Shown: positions 35,474 through 43,838 of the stretch, one piece after another
Numbering within the stretch: the first letter of the stretch is position 1
How the letters are laid out: every line of letters starts with the position of its first letter
Origin: Nostocales cyanobacterium LEGE 11386
GTDB taxonomy: Bacteria > Cyanobacteriota > Cyanobacteriia > Cyanobacteriales > Nostocaceae
Direction: 5' to 3'
DNA length: 47,881 nucleotides
Assembly (NCBI GenBank): GCA_015207155.1
Contig: JADEXK010000045.1
Location: 1-47,881, forward strand
Notes under the pieces: generated by a model
Database searches by the model: none
What the model saw: the letters and a program-made list of their open reading frames with translations, nothing else
Told to the model about the DNA's origin: nothing
Program-made: the position numbers and the translations under genes

Positions 35474-36445
35474 TCATCTCCAAAATAAATTTATACCGTA
35501 TAAATACAGTGGTATACCCACAATAATGTTAAAAGGGAATGTCACAGCTAGGGCAGTAGAAATATATAAGCTGGGATTGGCTTCTGGAACACTTAGCCGC
35601 ATGGCTGCTGGTACAGCAATATATGAAGCACTAGCACACAATACAGAAAATAATAGGGTGTCCCCTTGTGACAGACCAATCAATTTGGCCATGACTAAAG
35701 CAATGCCAGCATTAACAATTGGTGTGAGGATTGCAAACAAGATCAGGAAAGCGCCTGTTTTTTGCAAATCTTTGATTCTTTTGGCGGCTAGCAGTCCCAT
35801 ATCTAACAAAAAGAAGGAGAGGACACCATAAAACAAATCCTGGGTAAAAGGTTTTAACACCTCTGCACCATGTTCTCCTGTTAGTACGCCCATGATGAGG
35901 CTGCCAACTAAAAGATACACGGAACTATTGAGGCAAGCTTCTCGTATTACTTCTGACCAAATAAACTCTCGCTTGTCTTGATTAGCTGTGAAAATATTGA
36001 CTAAAATTAAACCCACAATAATCGCTGGAGATTCCATCAAAGCTAGGGCTGCTACCATATAGCCATCAAAGTCAATTCCCAATTGAGTGAGGAATGAGCC
36101 AGCTGTAATAAAGGTGACTGCACTGATGGAACCGTATGTTGAGGCGATCGCAGCTGCATTGTAAGCATCAAGTTTGAGCCTCAAAAGAAAAAATGTATAA
36201 ATTGGGACAATACATGCCATTAATATTGCTGCTACAAGCGTGAGGATAACTTCCTGGCCAACACCACTTTTTACCAGTTCCACACCACCCTTAAATCCGA
36301 TAGCAAATAATAAATAAAGCGAAAACAATTTAGGAAGAGGTGCAGGAATTTCCAGATCCGACCTCAGAAATACCGCCAGCATTCCTAAAAAGAAAGCTAA
36401 CACAGGTGGATTTAAGATGTTAGACACGATCAAACTGACATCCAT
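35474..36445 (-). CDS. sbtA: SbtA-type sodium-dependent bicarbonate transporter
   Basis: An approximately 323-residue membrane protein with about ten spans. NILNPPVLAFFLGMLAVFLR, LFAIGFKGGVEL, the repeat-half TYGSISAVTFITAG with ALALMESPAIIVGL, and ASASYIAVPAAMRLSVPEAN are conserved in the SbtA family (PF05982), which moves bicarbonate with sodium across the inner membrane. It is shorter than Synechocystis SbtA (about 370) because the central cytosolic loop is short. ATG 36445 is supported by AGGAG eight bases upstream. Two alternative GTG codons precede it. Substrate could also be another small acid in this broad family. Confidence 0.83.
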   Translation of the reverse strand: MDVSLIVSNILNPPVLAFFLGMLAVFLRSDLEIPAPLPKLFSLYLLFAIGFKGGVELVKSGVGQEVILTLVAAILMACIVPIYTFFLLRLKLDAYNAAAIASTYGSISAVTFITAGSFLTQLGIDFDGYMVAALALMESPAIIVGLILVNIFTANQDKREFIWSEVIREACLNSSVYLLVGSLIMGVLTGEHGAEVLKPFTQDLFYGVLSFFLLDMGLLAAKRIKDLQKTGAFLILFAILTPIVNAGIALVMAKLIGLSQGDTLLFSVLCASASYIAVPAAMRLSVPEANPSLYISTALAVTFPFNIIVGIPLYLYGINLFWR

Positions 36446-36767
36446 TTCCACCACTCCTACTTGTAATTAATCACTTTATGAATAAGTGTTACATGCAGAG
36501 TGGCAACTAGCACAGATAATAAGTCTTGACCGTACTAGCCAGCTAAGTCATAGTTTTTATTTATGTAAAATTCCTAATTTCCCGCTTTTATGCATAATTT
36601 AAATAATCAAAACTTATTGTTTTGCTGCTTAATTGCACTGATTGCCTGCTGAAACCATGTTTTTGGGCGATCGCTATGAAAAAACTTTCTTTTAAACAAA
36701 TTTTCTCAGCTTATGTATATAATGCAAGCAAGTACTTGCATTTGCAAGTAAGTGCTTACATAATTTT
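36446..36767. other. Divergent promoter region of sbtA and a TetR gene
   Basis: A 322-bp AT-rich spacer. The right end carries two TetR-type palindromes; the left part should hold the sbtA promoter. I could not place a confident carbon-regulator box or a -35/-10 pair here. Confidence 0.45.
36728..36759. promoter_or_regulatory. Two adjacent palindromes in front of a TetR gene
   Basis: GCAAGTACTTGC (36728-36739) and GTAAGTGCTTAC (36748-36759) are palindromes sharing the AAGT-ACTT core with a 20-bp centre-to-centre distance, about two helical turns. They end 8 bp before the TetR ATG. This is a strong candidate autoregulatory operator. Confidence 0.7.
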
Positions 36768-37403
36768 ATGAATAATTTAGCATCAAGGACTGCACAAACT
36801 CGCGCCAGATTAATAGAAGCGGCAACCAAGGTATTTGCAAATGCAGGTTTAATAGGAGCCACAACACGTGAAATTGCACGTGTCGCTGGAGTCAATGAGG
36901 TAACGCTGTTTCGCCATTTTCAAAGCAAAGAGCAATTACTATCCGCCGTAATTCAGCAAGCCATAGCTTTACAAGCGGAAGCTTTAGCCCATCAGGACGA
37001 GTGGACTCAAAATCTCCACATCGACCTGACGCATTATGCAAGACTTTCCAGTCGGATGATGGCAGAAAATGAAGCTTTAATTCGGACATTTATTGGGGAA
37101 TCCAAGCGACATCCTGAAGCCGCGCGTCTGATTTTATACGAGACTGACAAATCGTTGCGCCAACAGCTAATTGCGTACTTAAAGAAAAGTCAAGAAAAGG
37201 GTAAAGTCCGTCCAGAATTAGATTTAAGAGCCTCTGTAGATAGTTTTGTGGGTATGTTGCTTCACGGGATGCTGCGTTTTAGTGATACCCCTGACACACT
37301 AGAATACAGTCGTAGATGTTACATTGACACCTGTGTCGATTTGTTTGTACGCGGGATTAGCACTTTGCCAATAAACACAGATAATTCAGCTTTGAGATCC
37401 TAG
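36768..37403 (+). CDS. TetR/AcrR-family regulator of the RND pump
   Basis: A 211-residue TetR protein. The helix-turn-helix reads GATTREIARVAGVNEVTLFRHFQSKEQL, near residues 28-55. The C-terminal domain (LDLRASVDSFVGMLLHGML) is the usual ligand pocket. It reads in the same direction as, and 260 bp ahead of, the RND adaptor gene, and has two palindromes at its own promoter. It likely represses itself and perhaps the pump genes in response to a toxic compound. Confidence 0.9.
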   Translation: MNNLASRTAQTRARLIEAATKVFANAGLIGATTREIARVAGVNEVTLFRHFQSKEQLLSAVIQQAIALQAEALAHQDEWTQNLHIDLTHYARLSSRMMAENEALIRTFIGESKRHPEAARLILYETDKSLRQQLIAYLKKSQEKGKVRPELDLRASVDSFVGMLLHGMLRFSDTPDTLEYSRRCYIDTCVDLFVRGISTLPINTDNSALRS

Positions 37404-37664
37404 ACTGATGATTAACTCTTACTTCCTAAATAGCACTAAACAACGGTTTTTATACGCGAATATCAGGTTTTAGAGATTTTTCAATATACCAGGAGAATCG
37501 CTGAAGGGGTATTAACCTTTTTCCCATAATTTAAGATTCTGCCCACACTTCAACATTGTGACAAGTGATACGGTGAGCCTGTCGAACTCCTCAGTGCATC
37601 GCCAGAGTTCGGCGAAGGACTTCGGAAAGTCTAAATCTGTTTATATAAAGATGAGAAAACACAG
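37404..37664. other. Spacer before the RND operon
   Basis: A 261-bp spacer with a dispersed Nostoc-type fragment (GTGAGCCTGTCGAACTCC... near 37574-37630, including GAGTTCGGCGAAGGACTTCG). No gene is seen. The RND promoter should be here, but I cannot place it. No copy of the upstream AAGT-ACTT palindrome is visible in it. Confidence 0.4.
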
Positions 37665-39206
37665 ATGTCCCATTCTGAATCCTCTGAGTCCTTAGTTTCT
37701 GCTGAAATTGAACAGCAAGAACAAACATCTAAGCCTAATCACCAACGCCGTTGGCCGCTAATTTTGGGTATTCTCCTGTTACTGACAGGTAGTGGCTTTG
37801 GTTGGATCTGGTGGCAAAATCGCTTTGCTAGTAATGCACCTATGGGCGATACAGCTGCTGCTGGTCAACCGATGGGAATTCCTGTAAAGTTAGCTACTGT
37901 AGAAACTGGAACCATCCAGGAAGCTTCGGTATTTCCGGGTGAATTGGAAGCACCACGCTCAGTGTCACTCAGACCAGAGATCGATGGACGAATTAGCCAA
38001 ATTTTATTTCGTCAAGGCGATCGCGTCCAACAAGGGCAAGTGATCATTCGCCTCGAAAGTGACGATGCCCAAGCCCGCTTCAGACAAGCTAAAGCCTCAT
38101 TAGAACGCACCCAAGCACGTCTGGCAGAACTCAAAGCAGGTACACGTCCAGAAGAAATTGCCCAAGCCAAAGCTAGATTAGCTCAAGCCGAAACCCGCTT
38201 GCAAAATGCCCAAGCAGGAGCTAGACCAGAAGAAATTGCTCAGGCTGAAGCTCAAATTGTCGCGGCTAAATCCGATGTGGAATTGGCACAGTCACGAGCG
38301 CAGCGCAACGAACAATTAGCCAAAGAAGGGGCTATTTCCCAAGACCAACTAGATGGATTTATTAGAGAACAGCGCAGTGCCGAAGCTAGGCTGCAAGAAG
38401 CTCAACGACGATTAGCGCAACTCCGCAAAAGCAGAAGCTCTGATATTAATGAGCTAGCGGCGGCTGTGGAACTAGAAAGGCAAAATGTCAGGCAATTAGA
38501 AAACGGCCCCCGTGCAGAAGAAATTGCCCAAGCCCGTTCTCAAGTGAGTGAAGCCGCCGCCCAAGTCCAAGTAGCAGAAGTCCAACAGCAATACACCAAC
38601 GTTGTTGCCCCTTTGACTGGTATTCTCGGTGATATTCCCGTGAGGGTGGGAGAATTTGTCAACAAAGGAGATCAACTCTCGACACTCAACACAAATGATT
38701 CTTTGGAACTGAATATAAATGTTTCTATGACTCAAGCAGAAAAGTTGCAAATAGGATTACCTGTAGAAATGCTTGATGACCAAGGGAATCCCCAAGCCAA
38801 GGGTCAGGTGAGTTTTATCTCGCCCAATGTTACAGATAATAATACACAGACTGTCTTAGTTAAAGCCACCTTTGCTAATTCCCAGAACCAACTACTCAAT
38901 CGTCAGTATGTACCAACCAGGATAATTTGGGATGAACGTCCAGGAATTTTAATTCCCACTGAAGCAATTTCTCGCATGGGTGGGCAAAATTTTGTGTTTG
39001 TAGCCCAAACACCAGCAGAAACCAAACCAGGAATGCCAAATCTGGTAGCTCAACAAAAACCCGTGCAGTTGGGAGCCATTGAAGGCAGCAATTATCAAGT
39101 TCTCGAAGGACTAGAGGTTGGTGAGCAAATCGTGGTTGCTGGCATTCTCAATCTTACCAATGGTGCGCCTATTATCCCTGCGCCAGCAGAAACGGGTGCA
39201 AAGTAG
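37665..39206 (+). CDS. RND efflux adaptor (membrane fusion protein)
   Basis: A 513-residue HlyD/AcrA-type adaptor that links an inner-membrane pump to an outer-membrane channel. A cytoplasmic N-terminus and one membrane span (LILGILLLLTGSGFGWIWW, residues 32-50) are followed by the lipoyl half-motif (LRPEIDGRISQILFRQGDRV), a long helical hairpin and the second lipoyl half (YTNVVAPLTGILGDIPVRVG). The hairpin is longer than usual and carries RPEEIAQA at 161-168 and 187-194 and RAEEIAQA at 283-290, so it grew by internal duplication. An outer-membrane partner is not encoded nearby. Confidence 0.9.
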   Translation: MSHSESSESLVSAEIEQQEQTSKPNHQRRWPLILGILLLLTGSGFGWIWWQNRFASNAPMGDTAAAGQPMGIPVKLATVETGTIQEASVFPGELEAPRSVSLRPEIDGRISQILFRQGDRVQQGQVIIRLESDDAQARFRQAKASLERTQARLAELKAGTRPEEIAQAKARLAQAETRLQNAQAGARPEEIAQAEAQIVAAKSDVELAQSRAQRNEQLAKEGAISQDQLDGFIREQRSAEARLQEAQRRLAQLRKSRSSDINELAAAVELERQNVRQLENGPRAEEIAQARSQVSEAAAQVQVAEVQQQYTNVVAPLTGILGDIPVRVGEFVNKGDQLSTLNTNDSLELNINVSMTQAEKLQIGLPVEMLDDQGNPQAKGQVSFISPNVTDNNTQTVLVKATFANSQNQLLNRQYVPTRIIWDERPGILIPTEAISRMGGQNFVFVAQTPAETKPGMPNLVAQQKPVQLGAIEGSNYQVLEGLEVGEQIVVAGILNLTNGAPIIPAPAETGAK

Positions 39207-39487
39207 ATAAAAAAATCGGCGTTGCATAATTGCGGGATGATTGATCTCACGCAGAGGAGCCACTGCGTTGGGCGGGTCTCCCGACTTGTAGCGACTGCCG
39301 CGCAGAGAGAATCAAGAGTTTAAGATTTTAATACATCAAATTTCATCCCATGATTCAGCAACGCCAAAAAATCTGCTGTTATTCCCTTTGCTAGTGATTT
39401 TACTTGGTATCTTGGTGTCTTTGTGGTTAACATACACCACCAAGACACGAAGCAGAAATAAGGCTACCCCAATGACCCAATTTTCCT
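39207..39487. repeat. Spacer with a repeat split by a 43-bp insertion
   Basis: Between the adaptor and pump genes. CACGCAGAGG (39248-39257) and CGCAGAG (39301-39307), joined in the copy at 2968, are here separated by 43 bp that include CCACTGCGTTGGGCGGGTCT and CCCGACTTGTAGCGACTGCC. Imperfect inverted arms TTGGTGTCTTTGTGGTT and ACCACCAAGACACGAAG follow (about 39409-39451). A short 281-bp gap may still allow co-transcription of the two pump genes. Confidence 0.65.
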
Positions 39488-42400
39488 ATGTTTATTGATT
39501 TTTTTATCAAACGACCAGTTTTTTCTACGGTCTGTGCCTTGATTGTGCTGCTATTGGGATTGATTTGTATTCCCACACTGCCAATCGCTCGTTTCCCAGA
39601 CATTGCTCCCACCCAAATCAACGTTACTGCCAACTATAGCGGAGCAAGTGCCGAGGACGTAGAAAATGGTGTGACGAACATCTTAGAAAGGCAAATTAAC
39701 GGGATTGAGGGTATTAGATACATTACCTCCAGCAGCAGTAACGATGGTTCTAGTACTATTACAGCTACCTTTGATTCATCAAGAGACCCAGATATTGCAG
39801 CTGTAGACATCCAAAACCGTGTTTCTGTTGCCCAACCACAACTACCAGATTCTGTGCAGCGCACGGGTGTTAGGGTTACCAAACAAGCTAACAATATTCT
39901 CTTAGGCTTTGGTTTATTTGCTGAAAATGATGAGTACGATAATGTATTTTTAAGCAACTATGCCGACCTTTACTTGGGAGATGCCTTAAAAAGAGTTAAA
40001 GGTGTGGGCAATGTCCAAATTTTTGGCGAACGCCGTTACGCCATGCGTCTGTGGTTAGACCCAAATCGGCTTGCTAGCCGGGGTTTAACCACAAGAGATG
40101 TAGTCAATGCCTTATCTGAACAAAACATCCAAGTTGGTGCAGGGAGAATTGGACAAGAACCTGCTCCCCCAGGGCAAAGGTTTCAAATTGATGTGCGTGC
40201 TTCTAGCAGATTGCAAGAAGTGTCAGAATTTGAAGAAATTGTGTTAAAAACTGGCAATAATGGTGCTTTAGTTAAGCTCAAAGATGTCGGTAGAGCCGAG
40301 CTAGGGGCAGAAAATTACGATACATTTCTGCGATATCGCGCTCAGGATGCTGTCGGCTTGGGTATTTATCAGCTGCCTGGTAGTAATGCCTTGGATGTGG
40401 CGCGGGGAGTTAAGGAAGAAATGGCGCGACTGGCATCAAGTTTTCCGCCAGGAATTAAGTATGAATTAGCCTTTGACACAACATCATTTGTAGAAGAGTC
40501 GATGACGGAGGTGATTAAGACTCTCTTTGCTGCCGTTGTGCTAGTTGTAATTGTCATTTTTGTGTTTTTGCAGGACTGGCGCACTACTTTAATTCCGGCG
40601 CTGACTGTACCGCTATCTCTGATTGGGACATTTATTTTCGCTAGAGTTTTTGACTTTTCCATCAATAGTTTGACTTTATTTGGATTAACTTTAGCATCTG
40701 GGATGGTCGTAGATGATGCGATCGTGGTAGTGGAGCAAATCAGCCGTTTTATTCAAGATAAAGGCATGAGTCCCCGCCGGGCGGCTAGTGAGTCAATGGC
40801 TGAATTATTTGGTGCAGTTATTGCCACTTCTTTGGTGCTGATGGCAGTGTTTATCCCAGTGGCATTTTTTCCAGGAACCACTGGGGCGCTGTATCGCCAA
40901 TTTGCCCTGACCATTGCCTTTTCTATTGTGATTTCTACTTTTTTGGCGTTGACTTTAACACCTTCTTTATGCGCGTTATTGCTACGTCAAGGACAAAAAC
41001 CTTCATGCTGGCTGGGTCGAGTGTTTGCGTGGATTAATCACTGTATTGACTCGGTACAAAGACGTTATCAGCGATCGCTTAACTTTCTAGTCCGCTTCAA
41101 AAGCATTATTATGGGGCTATTCGTCGTTTCCTTGGGAATGACGGCTTGGCTCTACACCGCAGTACCTACAGCCTTTCTCCCAGAAGAAGACGAGGGCTTT
41201 TTCATTACGCTACTCCAAGGGCCACAAGGAGTTTCACTGCAATATACTAGTGATGTCATCGCCCAAGTAGAAAAAGAAATCCTACAAATTCCAGAAGTAG
41301 TGGGAACATTCGCTGTTGGTGGCTTTAGTTTCAGTGGAAGTACAGCCAATAACGGGATTATTTTTACAACTTTAAAACCTTGGGCGGAACGCTCAAAACC
41401 AGACCAATCAGTACAAGCAATTATTGGTCAGCTGCGAGGGAAACTATTCGCCATCCCCGAAGCCAGAATTTTTCCAGTTAATCCACCACCTATTCAAGGG
41501 TTAGGTAACTTTGGCGGCTTTGAGTTTCAACTGCAAGACCGTAGAGGTAGTAGTGGCTTAGACAGTTTGGTGCAATCGATGGGTCAGTTGCTTGGTCGCG
41601 CCAATCAAACACCAGGGTTACAAGCTGTATTTACTACTTTTGCGGCGCAAACACCACAAATGCTGGTAGAAGTAGACCGGGACAAAGCTAAAGCATTACA
41701 AGTTTCCATAGATGATATCTTCGGCACTTTACAAACTGCTTTAGGGTCTCAATATGTAAATGATTTCAATCTCCAACAACGTAATTACCGAGTTTACGTT
41801 CAGGCGGATCAACAGTTTCGCTCGAACCCCCAGGATATAAATCAACTATATGTGCGTTCTCAAACCAATCAAATGATTCCTTTGAGTAACTTAATTAGTA
41901 CTACCTCTATTGTGGGAGCGCAAACGATTAATCACTATAATCTATTCCGCTCAATTGAAATCAATGGCTCTCCTGCTCCCGGTTCTAGTTCTGGCAACGC
42001 TATCAGGACAATGGAGAGGCTAGCTCAAGAAGTTTTACCACCGGGTTTTGGTTACGAGTGGTCAGGAACTTCATTGGAAGAAATAGAATCTGGCGGTTTA
42101 GCACCCATAATTTTTGGTCTAGGAATTGTCTTTGTCTTTTTAGTCTTAGCTGCTCAGTACGAGAACTACATAGACCCCTTGATTATCTTACTAGCAGTTC
42201 CTTTAGCAATTTTTGGTGCGCTGGTAGCTCAATCAATACGGGGTTTTGCTAATGATGTTTACTGTCAAATCGGTCTAGTAATGTTGATTGGTTTGGCTAG
42301 TAAGAATGCTATTTTGATTGTGGAATTTGCTAACCAATTGCGAGAAGAAGGGCTTTCAATTACTAAGGCCGCAATTGAAGCTGCACAAGAGCGTTTACGA

Positions 42401-42676
42401 CCCATTTTGATGACAGCCTTGTCTACACTTTTGGGGATTTTTCCCTTAACTATTGCCACAGGTGCCGGCGCGGGAAGTCGTCAATCTTTGGGAACAACGG
42501 TATTTGGTGGCATGTTAATTGCTACTTTCTTAAGTCTGTTTGTGGTACCGATTTTGTACATCGTGATTAAAACAACTACAGAGCGTTTTATCAAACCTAA
42601 CCGCCATCAAATGCAACTAGAAACAGATTATCTTGAGGAAGATACTGCTGCCTATTCGACAAGAAATCAGGATTGA
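39488..42676 (+). CDS. RND efflux pump, HAE1 (AcrB/MexB) family
   Basis: A 1062-residue inner-membrane pump driven by protons. The N-terminus (MFIDFFIKRPVFSTVCALIV) and the LPIARFPDIAPTQINVTANY / YSGASAEDVE blocks are those of hydrophobe/amphiphile transporters. The proton-relay pair is in GLTLASGMVVDDAIVVVE (around residue 410), and the second half has LIGLASKNAILIVEFANQLR. Twelve spans and two large periplasmic loops fit the family. With the preceding adaptor it should export drugs, detergents or metabolites; it lacks the motifs of heavy-metal (HME) pumps. Confidence 0.94.
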   Translation: MFIDFFIKRPVFSTVCALIVLLLGLICIPTLPIARFPDIAPTQINVTANYSGASAEDVENGVTNILERQINGIEGIRYITSSSSNDGSSTITATFDSSRDPDIAAVDIQNRVSVAQPQLPDSVQRTGVRVTKQANNILLGFGLFAENDEYDNVFLSNYADLYLGDALKRVKGVGNVQIFGERRYAMRLWLDPNRLASRGLTTRDVVNALSEQNIQVGAGRIGQEPAPPGQRFQIDVRASSRLQEVSEFEEIVLKTGNNGALVKLKDVGRAELGAENYDTFLRYRAQDAVGLGIYQLPGSNALDVARGVKEEMARLASSFPPGIKYELAFDTTSFVEESMTEVIKTLFAAVVLVVIVIFVFLQDWRTTLIPALTVPLSLIGTFIFARVFDFSINSLTLFGLTLASGMVVDDAIVVVEQISRFIQDKGMSPRRAASESMAELFGAVIATSLVLMAVFIPVAFFPGTTGALYRQFALTIAFSIVISTFLALTLTPSLCALLLRQGQKPSCWLGRVFAWINHCIDSVQRRYQRSLNFLVRFKSIIMGLFVVSLGMTAWLYTAVPTAFLPEEDEGFFITLLQGPQGVSLQYTSDVIAQVEKEILQIPEVVGTFAVGGFSFSGSTANNGIIFTTLKPWAERSKPDQSVQAIIGQLRGKLFAIPEARIFPVNPPPIQGLGNFGGFEFQLQDRRGSSGLDSLVQSMGQLLGRANQTPGLQAVFTTFAAQTPQMLVEVDRDKAKALQVSIDDIFGTLQTALGSQYVNDFNLQQRNYRVYVQADQQFRSNPQDINQLYVRSQTNQMIPLSNLISTTSIVGAQTINHYNLFRSIEINGSPAPGSSSGNAIRTMERLAQEVLPPGFGYEWSGTSLEEIESGGLAPIIFGLGIVFVFLVLAAQYENYIDPLIILLAVPLAIFGALVAQSIRGFANDVYCQIGLVMLIGLASKNAILIVEFANQLREEGLSITKAAIEAAQERLRPILMTALSTLLGIFPLTIATGAGAGSRQSLGTTVFGGMLIATFLSLFVVPILYIVIKTTTERFIKPNRHQMQLETDYLEEDTAAYSTRNQD

Positions 42677-42717
42677 TTGTCTTATTCTTGAGCAAGTTTT
42701 TCTACATTTAATTGGTT

Positions 42718-42750
42718 ATTGTAGGGTGGGCAAGATGTCCACCCTACAAT
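42718..42750 (+). terminator. Hairpin downstream of the RND pump
   Basis: ATTGTAGGGTGGGCA and TGTCCACCCTACAAT pair over 15 bases with one wobble and a 3-base loop. ATTTTTATTA follows on the plus strand. It is a plausible Rho-independent terminator for the pump genes and is also a widely dispersed cyanobacterial hairpin repeat. Confidence 0.65.
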
Positions 42751-42784
42751 ATTTTTATTAGATTAGCTTATTTTTTAATCAGTC

Positions 42785-43834
42785 ATGATTGACGAGTATA
42801 TCCAAACTACAATGACTAAAAACCAAATACCTGGACTCTCTGTTGCAGTAGTGCAAGAAGGGGAACCAGTTTTGGTTAAGGGTTATGGACTGGCGAATCT
42901 TGAACACTCCGTTCCAGCTACTGAACACACAGTTTATGAAATTGCCTCTGTGGGTAAAACATTTACTGCTACGGTCACAATGATGTTGGTAGAAGAAGAG
43001 GTGATCTCGATAGATAAACCCATCACAGACTATCTCAATCATCCACCATTGGCTTGGCAAAGTGTCACAATCAAACATATCTTGTCTCACCAATCGGGAA
43101 TTCCCAGTTATACTGATGTCCCAAACTACTGGGAAATTACTCGTCTTGATTTATCCAAACCGGAAATTTTGGCTCTAGTTACTGATTTACCCCTCAAATT
43201 CTCACCAGGTGAATTTAGTGCCTATGACAACACAGGCTATTATCTGCTGGGCTTGATGCTGGAAAAGGTCACAGGACAGTCCTATGGAGATTTATTGCAA
43301 GAACGCATTTTTACTCCTTTGGCAATGAATGCAACCGTGATGAATCATCCCAGAGATATTGTGCTGCATCGGGCTGCTGGCTACCGCTTGCCAAACACTC
43401 AGCTAATTAACAAACCCTACTACAGCCCTTCAGTCACTTACTCAGCAGGAGGTCAAATCTCCAGTGTCGAAGATATGGTGAAGTGGGAACAGGCACTTTA
43501 CAATGCGACTCTGTTGAAGTCATCCACTCTGGATATGATGTGGACTTCACATCCACCAAATCAAGGTGATGATTGGCAGAAGTTAAAATGTGTAGCGGGT
43601 TTAGGTTGGTGGGTACTAAATTATGAAGATCGCCGAGTAGTTGGTCATAATGGTTCAATTTTAGGTTTCGCTAGTAACATTACCCGCTTCATTGATGATA
43701 TGATTACCGTGATTATATTTTGCAATTTAGATAAAATTTCTCGACCAGATGCGATCGCTAAAGAAATTGCTGGATACTATTGTCCATCTCTTCAAGAAAT
43801 TGAGCTTCAACCCCCACTAAAAACTCATTCATAA
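42785..43834 (+). CDS. Serine hydrolase, class C beta-lactamase-like
   Basis: A 349-residue protein without a clear signal peptide. The three penicillin-recognising motifs are present: SVGK at 55-58 (Ser-xx-Lys), YDN at 147-149 (Tyr-x-Asn), and HNG in VGHNGSILGF near 295. Such proteins include esterases, D-aminopeptidases and peptidoglycan hydrolases as well as beta-lactamases; the short size and missing export signal favour an intracellular esterase or peptidase. The stop is four bases from the stop of the next gene on the minus strand. Confidence 0.85.
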   Translation: MIDEYIQTTMTKNQIPGLSVAVVQEGEPVLVKGYGLANLEHSVPATEHTVYEIASVGKTFTATVTMMLVEEEVISIDKPITDYLNHPPLAWQSVTIKHILSHQSGIPSYTDVPNYWEITRLDLSKPEILALVTDLPLKFSPGEFSAYDNTGYYLLGLMLEKVTGQSYGDLLQERIFTPLAMNATVMNHPRDIVLHRAAGYRLPNTQLINKPYYSPSVTYSAGGQISSVEDMVKWEQALYNATLLKSSTLDMMWTSHPPNQGDDWQKLKCVAGLGWWVLNYEDRRVVGHNGSILGFASNITRFIDDMITVIIFCNLDKISRPDAIAKEIAGYYCPSLQEIELQPPLKTHS

Positions 43835-43838
43835 GTAA

